From: Cladopsammia gracilis | Taxonomy: Eukaryota; Cnidaria; Anthozoa; Scleractinia; Dendrophylliidae | NCBI GenBank assembly: GCA_022457155.1 | Contig: JAJGOT010000472.1 | Coordinates: 113,501 to 177,500 of the forward strand | Length of the DNA: 64,000 nt | Direction of reading: 5' to 3' | Translations under genes and position numbers: made by a program | Part shown: piece after piece, positions 43,622 to 55,345 of the stretch | Numbering within the stretch: position 1 is the stretch's first letter | Layout of the letters: each line of letters opens with the position of its first letter | The notes under the pieces: generated by a model | Database searches by the model: none | Told to the model about the DNA's origin: nothing | The model's input: only the letters and a program-made list of their open reading frames with translations

Positions 43622-45280
43622 CGCCCTCGCATTTTCTACCTCGCATTTTTATCTCGCATTTTTTCTCTCGCATTTTCTATCTCGCATTTTTTATATATCT
43701 CGCATTTTCTATCTCGCATTTTTATCTCGCATTTTCTATCTCGCATTTTTATCTCGCATTTTCTATCTCGCATTTTTTACCTCGCATTTTCTATCTCGCA
43801 TTTTTATCTCGCATTTTCTATCTCGTATTTTTATCTCGCATTTTCTATCTCGCATTTCTATCTCGCATTTTCTATCTCGCATTTTTTACCTTGCATTTTC
43901 TATCTCGCATTTTTATCTCGCATTTTTTATCTCGCATTTTCTATCTCGCATTTTTTACCTCGCATTTTCTATCTCGCATTTTTATCTCGCATTTTCTATC
44001 TCGTATTTTTATCTCGCATTTTCTATCTCGCATTTTTATCTCGCATTTTCTATCTTGTATTTTTATCTCGCATTTTCTATCTCGCATTTTTTACCTCGCA
44101 TTTTCTATCTCGCATTTTTATCTCGCATTTTTTATCTCGCATTTTCTATCTCGCATTTTTACCTCGCATTTTCTATCTCGCATTTTTATCTCGCATTTTC
44201 TATCTCGCATTTTTTTACCTCGCATTTTCTATCTCGCATTTTTATCTCGCATTTTTTATCTCGCATTTTCTATCTCGCGTTTTTACCTCGCATTTTCTAT
44301 CTCGCATTTCTATCTCGCATTTTCTATCTCGCATTTTTTACCTCGCATTTTCTATCTCGCATTTTTATCTCGCATTTTTTATCTCGCATTTTCTATCTCG
44401 CATTTTTATCTCGCATTTTCTATCTCGCATTTTTTACCTCGCATTTTCTATCTCGCATTTTTATCTCGCATTTTCTATCTCGTATTTTTATCTCGCATTT
44501 TCTATCTCGCATTTCTATCTCGCATTTTCTATCTCGCATTTTTTACCTTGCATTTTCTATCTCGCATTTTTATCTCGCATTTTTTATCTCGCATTTTCTA
44601 TCTCGCATTTTTTACCTCGCATTTTCTATCTCGCATTTTTATCTCGCATTTTCTATCTCGTATTTTTATCTCGCATTTTCTATCTCGCATTTTTATCTCG
44701 CATTTTCTATCTTGTATTTTTATCTCGCATTTTCTATCTCGCATTTTTTACCTCGCATTTTCTATCTCGCATTTTTATCTCGCATTTTTTATCTCGCATT
44801 TTCTATCTCGCATTTTTACCTCGCATTTTCTATCTCGCATTTTTATCTCGCATTTTCTATCTCGCATTTTTTTACCTCGCATTTTCTATCTCGCATTTTT
44901 ATCTCGCATTTTTTATCTCGCATTTTCTATCTTGCATTTTTACCTCGCATTTTCTATCTCGCATTTCTATCTCGCATTTTCTATCTCGCATTTTTTACCT
45001 CGCATTTTCTATCTCGCATTTTTATCTCGCATTTTTTATCTCGCATTTTCTATCTCGCATTTTTACCTCGCATTTTCTATCTCGCATTTTTATCTCGCAT
45101 TTTCTATCTCGCATTTCTATCTCGCATTTTCTATCTCGCATTTTTTACCTCGCATTTTCTATCTCGCATTTTTTATCTCGCATTTTCTATCTCGCATTTT
45201 TATCTCGCATTTTTTATCTCGCATTTTCTATCTCGCATTTTCTATCTCGCATTTTTATCTCGCATTTTCTATCTCGTATT
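43622..45280 (+). repeat. Right tandem array of the same unit with a 657-bp higher-order repeat
   Basis: About 120 copies of ATCTCGCATTTTCT alternating with ATCTCGCATTTTT. Rare variants repeat exactly 657 bases apart (ACCTTGC at 43888 and 44545; CTTGTAT at 44054 and 44711), so a 657-bp block has been duplicated. The very long open frames are artefacts of the unit containing no stop codon. Confidence 0.95.
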
Positions 45281-45800
45281 AACCGAAAAAAAAAATTCCC
45301 TGACCGATAAAAAAAAATTCCCTAGAAAAAAAATTTCCCTAAAATTAAGTCGCATCTCGAATGTCCCTTACAGGCTTCCGTACCATTCGGTTACTCGCGC
45401 CAAAAAGAAAACCGGCAAAGTGATCAAAGATGTTGGGGAGTAAAACCGGCCGAAGCTATCATCCAGGGAAAGCTTTGTCCAATGACATAAGGAGCGGAAT
45501 AATAGATACGATAGTGCAGGCCGGTGGCGACTTTACTACAGGTAAAAACGAAAAACTACGCCGTAAAAAACCTTAAATTGTACAACGGACATGTTGGCGC
45601 GAAAATGAATTCACGGCCGTGGGAAGTCGAAATAAAGCATCACGTGATCAACATTTTTGAAACCGCAGAGCCAAAAAAATGTCATCACGTGACGACATTT
45701 TTTTAACCGCAGACTGAAACCAACGGCCCGTGAAGTGGGCCGAAACGTCTGAGATCGATAGTATGTATTTTAAGGCGGAAAAAGGCTTTTCAGAAAATCC

Positions 45801-47366
45801 AAGCACTGTAAAAGCGTGAAATCGTTTTTTATCTCGTTAATGCGCTTGCGCATTAAGCGAGATTTCGAAGTCGAGTACTAAAAAGGGACAAAAGTTGTTA
45901 ACAAAATTTTGTGGACTTTTGTCCGGGGGGGTTTCTTGTTCCTTCTTTATAGAAGCTATATTAGGGCATTGAGGATATGGTTGGTTAAAGCGGTTAGGAT
46001 TTCAAGAAGGGCGTCACATACTGCCACTAAAATGTTTGGGGAGCATCCCCGGACCTATTGTTAATTTCCCTAGGGTATTGGGATGTCAGAACTTGTGATG
46101 AACTTGTCATATCTCACATTACGTTACCGCAAAGGTATTAGTCCTTCTTAAATTTCGATATCTCACGTTACCTATCAGTTTCAATCATTTGTCGTAAAGC
46201 CATTATAGCTACTTTAAAAGGGTAAAAATAGGTTAAATGCGTTTTCTTGGGAAACGTAGTTTGAGAATTTCACGGTGTATTTTACTAATGGAGAGGTTAT
46301 AAGAAAGTTAAATGGGACAGGAAAGTTTGTGTGTTAATATGAGCGGTATGGCAGAGCAAAATAGCATGAACTTTGCGTTTTTTTCTATTGAGTTGTGGTT
46401 ACACACACCTTGGGTTTGGGGCCTTCCCAAGGGTTAATGGCTTGGGTTCGGTTTATCTCGGGTTTCATCTTACCCTTGGGGATGCGGTTACACAGTAAAA
46501 GACTCCCCAGGGTAAAATATAATAAGATATGAGTTCACTGACACTGCAGTTTACGCGCGAAAACGTACAGATCGACATGGATGACACGAATCGAGATATT
46601 GTAAGTTTAATTTCAGTCATTCTCCTGCTTATCATTTGATAAATATAACAATCCGGCATTTTTTTTTTGCGAGAAGACACCGAAGAAGACGCCTTCAACT
46701 ACGCTATCTTCAAGGTTTGTCGGCGTTTTATTTACATTTAGGAGCTCGCCACGAACTTGCTCGTCGCCATGATTATGCAATAGTATGCAAGAGAGGGTAG
46801 ATTTTGCTTATTCAGCTAACTAAAAATGTTTCGGTTTGATTATGCAAGAGTATGGATTTCGGTTTTGTGCTATTTTAAAACAATTAATCATTGCTATTAC
46901 AGTTTGATTATGCAACAGTACGCAAAAGACGTAAAAATGTTCCTGATTTTGTTTATAAAAGTTATCAAGGAAGCATTTTAAGAAGCATTTTATAAGCGAT
47001 TTCAGCGTGTTTATTTTTTTAAGAGAGATTTTGTCTCTATTTGACAAAAAGACAATGTATTGTTTGAGTGGCAAGTAAGAGAGAGAAAACGTTCTTGGCG
47101 TATAAAGTCTATAAAAAGAAGACGAATGTCAATTGCGTGTCGTACTGATAACATTGAAATCCTAAAGCGGACAAGAGAGTTACCTTAGAGTGCTCAACGT
47201 AGCTTGATTGCATTGAAATCCTGACACAAGAGAGTTGCCTTCGAGCGCTCAACGTAGCTCTATTAGCAAAGAATATAGCACACTTAAAGCAAGAAAAAAT
47301 ATATTTAAATCTATTATTTCGTTAAACAAAATTATCAATTGTTTGTAATGGTTGCTTTTAATGGTT
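45801..47366. other. Unannotated DNA
   Basis: Around 46390-46515 there are inverted-looking Gly/Cys-rich pieces (CCTTGGGTTTGGGGCC, CCCAAGGGTTAATGG, CCCCAGGGTAA), possibly a decayed MITE. Around 47155-47260 a 60-base segment with ATTGAAATCCT and AGAGAGTT is duplicated. No gene is supported. Confidence 0.4.
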
Positions 47367-47600
47367 CAGGTGCTATAGATTCAGTTTTACTACTAGAAAG
47401 TAGGTTATCTGAATTAAATAGAATTGCTCTTGATGTTGGAGGAGGTGGCGATTGTTTTTTTTCGTGCCGTATCACATCAATTGTATGGCGATGCTACGAA
47501 CCATTTTTATATACGTAGTCTTGGCATTGAATATTTAGTATATAACCCAGAACAGATTTTAATAACCAATCTTAAACAATTTGTCAATATTGCTAACCTT
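47367..47600 (+). pseudogene. OTU-type cysteine protease fragment, frameshifted
   Basis: In one frame the sequence reads LESRLSELNRIALDVGGGGDC. After a +1 slip in a run of eight Ts it continues FFRAVSHQLYGDATNHFYIR and SLGIEYLVYNPEQ. This is the start of an OTU deubiquitinase-type domain: D-x-x-G-x-G-D-C-x-F-R-A with the catalytic Cys, then the H-x-x-x-R and NP-x-x segments. OTU domains with exactly this wording (GDCFFRAVSHQLYG) are often encoded inside Helitron and other invertebrate transposons, so this is probably transposon-derived. The second half, including the catalytic His, is missing or scrambled after 47600, so no enzyme can be made. The T-run expansion looks like a simple slippage mutation. 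Confidence 0.75.
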
Positions 47601-48407
47601 TACATTCAAACGCTATTTCGGACAACTCATCTCTTCAAATTGTAAATCATCTTCATTTTCTTTCAACTTACCAATTAAACGTTATGCTTATAAAAACACA
47701 GACCTACCCATTGTTTTATCAAACATATGCTGCTTCTCAAACATTTAAAACAATGTCTCTGAAATAGACATACAGTATTCTCACGAATAACCAGCATCAC
47801 AGCTACCTTTGGCTACAAGTATAAACGCAATAAAACTTCATCATACTTCGAACATAAATTTGCCTTTCGCGCTCCGTCATAGTCCATCATTTCATGTGAA
47901 AGCCGACGAGAGACAGCGGCGACCACAGGACCATACTGCCGACACTTAAAGATAACGTCTATTGACAGTAGAAAACCAAATTTTTGAAACTCCTTTTAAC
48001 TCCTATTTCAGTCGCACACTACAATTGTAGAATTTCTAACCATCACAAAACCAAAATTACCAAAAATAATACCCTATTTAACGACTGACCATGACCTCAA
48101 AAACCTTAACATATCGACCCGAACATCACTATATACTGTACAAAACGAACTCCGCTCTCCCAAAGGAATGTAACTGCAACGCTCCGGTGACCAAAACTTA
48201 CGACATTCTATTCTAAATCACGTAAACCATTCTACATAAGACATTGTAAGAACGCGTTTCGATTTTTCAACAATTTCAAGTAAAATTGGATCGCTTGAAA
48301 TCCATTTTGTTGCTAGACCTCTAGCTCTGAGGTCGTTGGTGCGCGTAGAAATTCGTAGCGAACAGCACATATAGAACACTGTACAACATTCCGCCATCAC
48401 CGAAAAC
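47601..48407. other. Unannotated DNA
   Basis: No gene is supported. A few stretches have codon-like composition (for example 47950-48180) but are full of stops. Confidence 0.4.
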
Positions 48408-48789
48408 AATAGACCTTTCCACGGTTTTTTTCAACTATTGATATTGACCATGTAGCGAGAATCTAACGACACTGCTGGAAAGAGCACCTCAAAATTAGTA
48501 AAATAGCCAAGTTTGCGAGTCGTATCTTGTAAAATCGCAAAGTTATAGCTTCGCGAAGTCTAGAAATTTTACAGACGTTTGTATGCTGGGGGGCAAGTTT
48601 GTGCCCCCCAGCATACAAACTTCTGTAAAATTTTCCGACTTCGCGAAGCTATAACTTTGCGATTTTACAAGATACGACTCGCAAACTTGGCTATTTTACT
48701 AATTTTGAGGTGCTCTTTCCAGCAGTGTCGTTAGATTCCCGCTACATGGCCAATATCAAAAGTTGGAAAAAACCGTGGAAGGGTCTATT
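48408..48789. repeat. 382-bp near-perfect palindrome
   Basis: Ends AATAGACC and GGTCTATT; centre at about 48598 (GGGGGGCA then AGTTTGTGCCCCCC). Arms of about 190 bases differ at only a few positions (for example TTTCAACTATTGAT against ATCAAAAGTTGGAAA). TA lies next to both ends (TA|GACC and GGTC|TA), consistent with a mariner-type target, but this is not decisive. Non-coding. Confidence 0.9.
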
Positions 48790-50017
48790 AGGGATCGCGG
48801 CACATTGTTTCCATGTAAGTATAATTACTTGATAACTACGGTAAGGCAAATTGCTAGTTGTAATAGAATAAACTGTGCGTTTGTTGTAAAGTCAAATGGC
48901 TAGCCTGCACAACAGACTTTATTTTTTAATGCGTTTCAGAGGAGCGCTAAACGAGTGGCCACCGCAAAGCGGAAGGGCATCTAAGGAAAGTGGTTTTAAT
49001 GATAAGATTTGACAGTGATTTGCGTTTAAAAACACAGGTGCTGTAGTGATATGATGAGTAATAATATGCGATGAATTTGACTTTCCACTGTTCGTCCTTT
49101 CGTGTGAATAAAATTATTAGTTGTTAGATCGGTAGATGATTTTTGTCGCAATGATAAGTCTTCAATTCTCTTTAAACTCTATATAATATTGGTTAGTTAG
49201 ATACTTAAGGATTAGAAAACAGGTGTCGTGTGCGTCGTGCCTTCCACGAGCCATTGTAGTCCAAGTGTATCTGCTGCCTACTGTGACAGTAGGGAGCGAG
49301 GGGGGGGGGGGGGAGAGAGAGAGTAGTGGGTGATGTAAGAAAGATCTGATTTTTAGAACACAATCAATAGCCTGTTACAGAGATGTTCGTTTAGACTACG
49401 AGCAGTTTGTTTTCTTTCAATGGTAAACTACATAGAGTGTAAAAGTGGCAATTTATTTGATTTAATTTTGTGCTCATATTATTGGAGGGAGACATTACGG
49501 CGCTCTGAATCGCCGCAACACCGGCAAAATAAATTACGGAACACCGCATCGCCCCAAGAAAAGTCGACGAAACACCGTCACCGCAATATATCTTTTTGTC
49601 AAGTTACCATGAATAAGGCTTAGGATTGGCGACCAGCAGAGTATTGCAGATTAACTAGACAGTATTGTACTGTTTTTTGTTACAAATTTAACATAATGGT
49701 ACCTGCTTTTCAAAATTAAGTGCGAAGTAAATAACATATAGAGGCTAAATTTAGAGTCAAACAGGAAACGGCGACACCGCAGATAATTTTGTTGCACCGA
49801 ACACCGCAGACTGTAAAGTGTAAACATCGCACACCGTAAAGTTTGAGATCACCGCAACACCGCAAGCTGGGATTTTATTCACCGCAACACCGCATAAAAA
49901 AATGAGCAACACCGTAACACCGCAAATCTCCAATGCCCACATCTTATTGATTTAAAAAAAAGAAGAAGAAAATAGCGTGCAGATAGTCAGACTCTGGCGG
50001 CGTTGTATAAGTGACGT
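48790..50017. other. Non-coding with G-run and ACACCGCA repeats
   Basis: A G tract at about 49299-49312 leads into (GA)n. Scattered tandem copies of CACCGCAACACCGC occur at 49490-49620 and 49768-49935. No gene seen. Confidence 0.5.
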
Positions 50018-51221
50018 TAGGGGCGGATCATTAGAAATCTTGGGAGGGGGGGTGACAATTACCAAAAAAAAATCCTGCAAAGGAAAATTGTCTCAAAAAA
50101 AATTCCTGCAAGCAGTTGACCATAAAAAAATAAAATCCTGCAAGCTAACTGGCTATATATACATATATTTATTTATTTATTTATTTATTTTAAACTGGAA
50201 CATATGAGAGTATGACATGCTCTCTGGTAGTAAAATTCATCAAAAAGCAACTTCAGGTTGACTCAAATGCTGTCAAAAATTACCTGCCTCAAAGGTCTAT
50301 CTGGTACATGTACCAATATCTTAATATAACCAAAACCTTGTTTATGTACATATTTGAAAACACTGTAAACATCATGAAATATGTAACCTGCTCTACTACA
50401 CACAAGTATTTTTTAAATACATTACAGATTGTCCAACCGTCCTGATTTCGTCGAGATTACCCCGATTTTGCTTGAAAATGAAATTCTGTCATTTTCGTCA
50501 AATTCTCATAATACTTACTATACAAAAAGACGAAATTGCGTATACTCAACTCTGATATCCAGATAAACTAAAGAAACAGCAAGAAAAATAAAATGAAATC
50601 GAGTAATTGTATGTGGAGCCACACAAAGAGACGCAAAGCGACGAGAAGCCACATCAATTTGCCAAACATTTTTGACAGAAATTGTTGTCTCAGAACACTA
50701 GAAATGGAGTTTCAGAGCATCAAGATTTCAAAAGACCCCCCTAGCGGCTCGCGCCTTCGGCGCTCGACCACTCGACCACTCCATCTCAATTCTTATTTCT
50801 CCCCATTTTTTATGCAAAGGTTCGACAGTCTGACTTAAATCTACTCTCCAGCGTTTAATACCAAAAATGGATTGTTTCAACTGTTTATTAATAATCACAA
50901 ATTTTACATAAAGCAATATCCACTGCCCGCAGTTAGCAGATTAGCTAGTCGAGGCGGGCAGTGGTTACACGTATGTAATACATATACAGACAGAACACAA
51001 GAAAGACTAGAGAAAAACAGTAGTTAATAAATGGATTGGGCCATTAGTATAAAAAAAATTTGGGGCTTGTACGCATTTATAAAGAAGATCAAAAAAAAAA
51101 CCTGCAGGCTTGCATCTCCCTCAAAAAAAAATCCTGCAGGAAACTCAGGCCGAAAAAAAAATTCATACACTGAAAAATTTTTGACCCCCCTCCCAGGATT
51201 TCTAATGGTCCACCCCTTATT
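50018..51221. mobile_element. 1.2-kb element with inverted ends (GGGGYGGAYCATTAGAAATC)
   Basis: Left TAGGGGCGGATCATTAGAAA followed by TCTTGGGAGGGGGG; right CCCCCCTCCCAGGATTTCTA followed by ATGGTCCACCCCTTA, the inverse. Inside each end lie A-run/CCTGCA repeats (AAAAAAATCCTGCA several times at 50068-50150 and 51090-51140), extending the symmetry. No transposase is seen. A target duplication could not be fixed, so the superfamily is undecided (hAT is possible). Confidence 0.75.
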
Positions 51222-52789
51222 AAGAGCAGTGTAACGATATTGTTTGCATAAAGAAAAACCGCCAGTTCTGTATGATTTATTTAGCACTTGGAAATTGTAA
51301 CGATATTCTATGGTGATTTGATAAATAATAAATCGGGTATTTGTGTTTAAATGAAGATGAATTGGTATTTAAAGAGATTACTGGACGTTCCGTGTGTGTT
51401 TATTGATTTAAAATAGTTACATCTTATCAACTTAGAGGCGGTCCGTCTTTATTCAAAAGCTGTTAATTCGATTTCTAGAGTTGTTACTTTAGAGAGTAAT
51501 ATTTGGAAAACGCGTTTGGTATTTTGTATTGTGTAAGATATGTCGAGTATAGAAAAATTGTATTTTCATTTCATAAGTTTTTGGCGAGTTTAATACAGTG
51601 GCTCTTTTGTGGTTAGTAATCGGAGATAGGAAGTGTTTATGGCGTGCTAATTAGAGTTAAAAGCATGTAATGCATATTTGCGATTTTACACTTTGATGAC
51701 TTGTCAACAATTTTCTGTCAAAATTGTTCGGCAAAGTGATGTCGGTTGACGTCGCTTTGCGTCGTTTTATACGACTCTATACCCATCACAGCAAGAAAAC
51801 AACCAAGGGACACTGACAAATGAAATGCGCGAAAAAGGAGTCCATATAGTGAACCAGTTAAACAACAAACCTGGAAGACATCACCCGGAACCATTCTGAT
51901 CTAAGAAACGCAAAAACCACACTCCCCTCGAAAACACTCCCCCCCCCCCCCCCCCCCCCCCCTCTCCCCCCACCGCCCAGAACGCAATAAACGATCTCAG
52001 TTTCACTTTTCACAGCATTAAACTAAATCGCAGCGCCACGTGCATTTTTAAAACAATGTAAGCTGTCAAATTTTATCGTTAAAAACGCTCCGGAACGGCT
52101 CAGATGACATATCTGATCCACAACTCAAATGAAATAGCTGTTCCATATTTCAGTGAAAATATACTTTTATACAAAAATAACGGCTTCTCATACCTTTTGG
52201 TGTCTCTATTGAAATCAAGGTACTCTCGACTCTCGAATCTTCACAATTAACCAAACTCAACTTCACAAAACATATACAAACATATACATATACATGACAT
52301 GACAACAAATGAAAACCACAAAACCACACGATGGAATCTCTACAAGCCGAAAACTTAATCGCCCGCAAAGCGTATTAAATTTGGATATTCTTAGCACCAA
52401 AATATGGGTATGACATAATCGTACAAGCATCGGACTACTAACAGTTCTCAAATGACTAAATACAGCCGTTTACTAAATTTCCCAAATTTCATAACACCCG
52501 TGCGAAACGCAAGGACACAAAAAACAATAAACACCTTTTACCATCGCATGCTCACTGGAGTCCGCACCATTTATTAAGGTAAAAACAAACTAAATCGTTA
52601 CACGGGAAGTGACAACAAACAGAACTTTGGAGAGAACGAACGAGCATCCATAGCATGAAAAAATTCCCATACCGCTCACTACGAAAAGACAGAAGAAAAA
52701 TCCCCCACTTATAAACAATTGTCTCCAACTTGCCGAGCTCAATCGAAACAGAACTTTACAAGAATTTGAAATCCTAAATGACTGAGAAA
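51222..52789. other. Unannotated DNA with a 24-base C run
   Basis: C tract at 51939-51962. Otherwise no gene or element is recognised. Confidence 0.45.
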
Positions 52790-53199
52790 CTGACAGCTGT
52801 GATAGATATTGTCTTTAGCATAGCCATCTTTAGCATTTTAACTCGCCCATCGACCGCGACCCTTAAAAAATCTATCTTGAATGCCAGCGTTCGCTGCAGC
52901 AGTGGACCCTCCGGCTCAAATTCTATGAACACTGGTAATCAAAACGTCTATAAACTCTCTAAAACCGTCCATAAGAAACTCCATCGTTCTTATGTAGCTA
53001 ATCCCCTGGCAATCGCTCTGAACAGCGGTAAATCTTCAGAGAGATCAATATACGCAGCTGCGATGTATTGCTCCAAGGCCTTCACAGGACAAATAGGAAT
53101 GGCTATCGTTACAATCGCAATCCACGCCCCATCACGAAACTGGTCAGTCTTTGACGATTCTAAAAATATGGAGACATAAGAGCAAAAACTTAGTATCAC
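52790..53199 (-). pseudogene. Tyrosine recombinase (DIRS/retroelement-type) C-terminal fragment
   Basis: Reading leftward from about 53165: FLESSKTDQFRDGAWIAIVT, then CPVKALEQYIAAA and LPLFRAIA, then in another frame ISYIRTMEFLMDGFREF, VHRI*AGGSTAAANAGIQDR, FFKGRGRWAS*NAKDGYAKD. This is the catalytic half of a tyrosine recombinase of the kind carried by DIRS-type retroelements: the K-x-x-K-T-D box, the H-x-x-R box before AGG-x-x-AAANAG, a W, and the nucleophile Tyr in KDGY. The HxxR arginine codon is TGA, consistent with CGA-to-TGA CpG decay. A second stop sits before NAKDGY and there is a frameshift near 52990. Upstream domains are not seen. The gene is dead. Confidence 0.8.
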
Positions 53200-53777
53200 A
53201 AGGTCTTACAACGCATAACTCATCAGTGAAACGGAAAAACCCGCCAAAACCCTGTAGCGGACATTAAGCACCGAAGAACAAGAACTGACTTCATTAAGCA
53301 GCAACTGCAACTAAACTGCAAATTGAAAAGGGTTGACACGCAGGCAACAAATGTGATTACACCAACCCCACTGTTTCCATCTTTTCAAACCTCCTAGGTA
53401 AGAACACATACTAGTCCGCTCTAAAAGCGAGGGAAAGCGGAGAAGACCCTGGGAACCTGGTAGGCCTGTGCAGCTCTACTAGCCAATCGTTTCTGAAGAT
53501 TTATTTTATCAGTGGATATTCGGATCAATATGCTTGCCAATTACTTCTTTAAGTTCAACCAACCTACTGGTTTGCCTCCGCAAAGGCACTTAACATTCAT
53601 GTTCTACTCACTAATGAATCCTAGTAAGGCCGAAACAACTTTTCATCGCTGCCTCTCCAATGGCATAAATTTAGCTGTACAACATGCGTATCGCGAAGGT
53701 AAAGTTCAAAATGGCGGCTCCGAACCGCCTGGATAATACTGTTCAACTACTCTAAGAATCAAGGAGTGTGTTCTCTT
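53200..53777. other. Unannotated DNA
   Basis: A 74-codon open frame at 53512-53736 shows no recognisable features. Confidence 0.4.
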
Positions 53778-53848
53778 CTAGCCTGCGCACAGACGTGTAA
53801 TATTTCCTTTGTGAGCGAGGAAATCGGAGACGGCTGCACACAGGCTAG
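53778..53848. mobile_element. 71-bp MITE with CTAGCCTG ends
   Basis: Left CTAGCCTGCGCACAGACGT, right inverse AGACGGCTGCACACAGGCTAG. I recognise CTAGCCTGCG-CAGACG ends from small palindromic repeats common in cnidarian genomes. Confidence 0.65.
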
Positions 53849-54185
53849 TTCTCTTCACGCTAGTTTCTATTTATTATCAGCTTTATTTCATTCGCAGAAC
53901 CCACGTTTATCTTATTCAGCAGAACGGAAATGTATCCCTGTGGACACCTGGTGCACTTGCAGTCGACACTCCGCGCTCATTTCTACTGCGCATTTTGTTA
54001 CGCATGTCACGCAAATGTACTTTAACACATACGTCATGCATTGTAGAGCACGGAAGTTAACAAACATGGCAAATACATGGTCGCTTTGAGAACTTCGCAG
54101 CAATTTTACTCTCTTGGATGCTCGATGACCCCCATTATAGGCTGCTAAGAAAAACTATTTTACCTCTCAATTCAATTTAAATAAA
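53849..54185. other. Unannotated gap
   Basis: Nothing recognised. Confidence 0.4.
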
Positions 54186-54422
54186 AACTGTTTACAGGCA
54201 ACTTGGAACTTAATAGGCACGATAATAAATAGGAAAAAGAAAACCTCACCCCCTATAACCAACCTTTTTCGTAACAATAAATGTTATACAAATAAGAAAG
54301 ACATCTGTGAACAACTAAATTCATATTTCGTTAATATTGGCCCAAAACTTGCTGCGCAAATACCAACGCCTGATGCACAATTGGCCTCTCTCTGCGTCGA
54401 CACAAAACAAATTCTAAATTGA
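54186..54422 (+). pseudogene. LINE ORF2 fragment (linker before the reverse transcriptase)
   Basis: One frame reads LQATWNLIGTIINRKKKTSP, ITNLFRNNKCYTNKKDICEQ, then LNSYFVNIGPKLAAQIP, to a stop at 54420-54422. W-x-x-I-N-x-x-x-x-R-K-K and LN-x-YFVNIGP-x-LA are the conserved segment just before the RT domain in Jockey/CR1-type LINEs. It is cut off abruptly and followed directly by an (AAAT)n tract, so only this internal piece survives. Confidence 0.7.
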
Positions 54423-54488
54423 AATAAAGTAAATAAAATAAATATAAATAAATAAACAACTAAATAAATAAATAAATAAATAAATAAA
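54423..54488. repeat. (AAAT)n microsatellite
   Basis: Tandem AAAT/AAATA directly after the LINE fragment, like an A-rich retroelement tail. Confidence 0.9.
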
Positions 54489-54778
54489 AGTCAACCGCCT
54501 CCAGCGGAGAGCACCAATAGAAGGAATTAACATACGACAACTCCTTAAATACACTTACCAAATACCTTGATACTACATAACAACAAGACCATATTTTTCA
54601 GCTAATTAATTAAAAAACGCAGAAAAATCTTATCCTCTAGTCTCAATTCCACAATGAATTGACAGCTTTTTTTTTTAAAAAAAAAAATATAACGCGTTCT
54701 CTAAATCTTCTCCTTTCTTGCACCTTAAAAAAATCTAGCTGTAATCTAACGCATTAACGAGATGCCTTTAAGGGCCCT
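54489..54778. other. Unannotated gap
   Basis: Homopolymer T/A run near 54668-54690; nothing else. Confidence 0.4.
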
Positions 54779-55117
54779 TTGATTATACATATTGAACTAC
54801 AAGAAACCGAAGAAAAAAAATCGTGTCATATACTCTTTAATGTTAAGACTATTTTCTTTTACCTTTGGACTTCTGCTGACGACGAGAATGAGATACAAGC
54901 GCGCTTTTCCACTAAAACCATACTTTATGGTATATGGGTTTTTCGAAATAAAGCAACTTTTCACAATGACACCGAGAATCTCGGGCCACTGTAAGGGACA
55001 TAAGGAATGACATCACAACACAGTTGCAAATTGATTTCTCCCGAATATTTGTGAAATACAACAGTCAGAGCTTGTGACTCTCATAATTAAGCTACTGGGG
55101 CAACTCATCATTCAATA
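54779..55117 (+). pseudogene. LINE ORF2 C-terminal fragment
   Basis: The frame reads FFYLWTSADDENEIQARFST, then KTILYGIWVFRNKATFHNDT, and after a stop a further I-R-N-D-I-T-T-Q-L-Q-I-D-F segment. I-x-x-G-I-W-x-F-R-N-K-x-x-x-H is the last conserved block of many L1/I-type LINE ORF2 proteins. One stop interrupts the frame at about 54992. It is followed by a 3' UTR with repeats at 55118-55345. Confidence 0.6.
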
Positions 55118-55345
55118 CCGGAAATGACTAAAGTAATCATGTGCAAACCGGAAAGGACTTTCAAGTGGACCCTTATGGACTAGACTTTCAAGTGACTGTA
55201 AACCGGAAGTGACCTTGTATTATTGTAACCGGAAATGACTAGCTTCAACTCCGGATGCCTTGTAACCGGAAATGACTAGCCTCTCAGGATAATATTGTAA
55301 ACTTTAGGGATTTGTTATTGATAAATAAAACATTTTAATAGGGAA
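55118..55345 (+). repeat. LINE 3' UTR with ACCGGAARTGAC direct repeats and poly(A) signal
   Basis: Five diverged copies of a segment containing ACCGGAAATGACTA (near 55118, 55146, 55202, 55230 and 55265), then TTATTGATAAATAAAACATT with AATAAA. Short direct repeats in the 3' UTR occur in several LINE families. Confidence 0.6.

Larger units (their letters stand above)
41830..45800. mobile_element. Foldback (FB-like) element: 4-kb palindrome with tandem arrays in both arms
   Basis: Outer ends mirror each other: left TACTATCGGTCTCAGACG, right CGTCTGAGATCGATAGTA. Next come GGCCCGCTTCACGGGCCGTT / AACGGCCCGTGAAGTGGGCC, then CAGTCTGCGGTTAAAAAAAT and its inverse, then AGGGAATTTTTTTT-type repeats, then long tandem arrays in opposite orientation (42134-42964 and 43622-45280). 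A central inverted segment follows with CGACAGGAGATTCCATCAAA and its inverse around a spacer near 43290. The right arm has an extra 240 bases or so (about 45375-45620), partly unlike the left. Long inverted repeats made of tandem repeats are the hallmark of foldback elements. No transposase frame is present. Confidence 0.85.

Noticed and set aside
42132..45443. Very long open frames encoding repeated YLAFSISHF-type peptides on both sides of the foldback element
   Set aside because: They are translations of the stop-free 13/14-bp tandem unit; all frames and both arms give similar artefacts.
46390..46740. PIF/Harbinger transposase start (ATG at about 46575 reading M-D-D-T-N-R-D-I)
   Set aside because: The frame stops after 20 residues, and no transposase motif follows in any frame.
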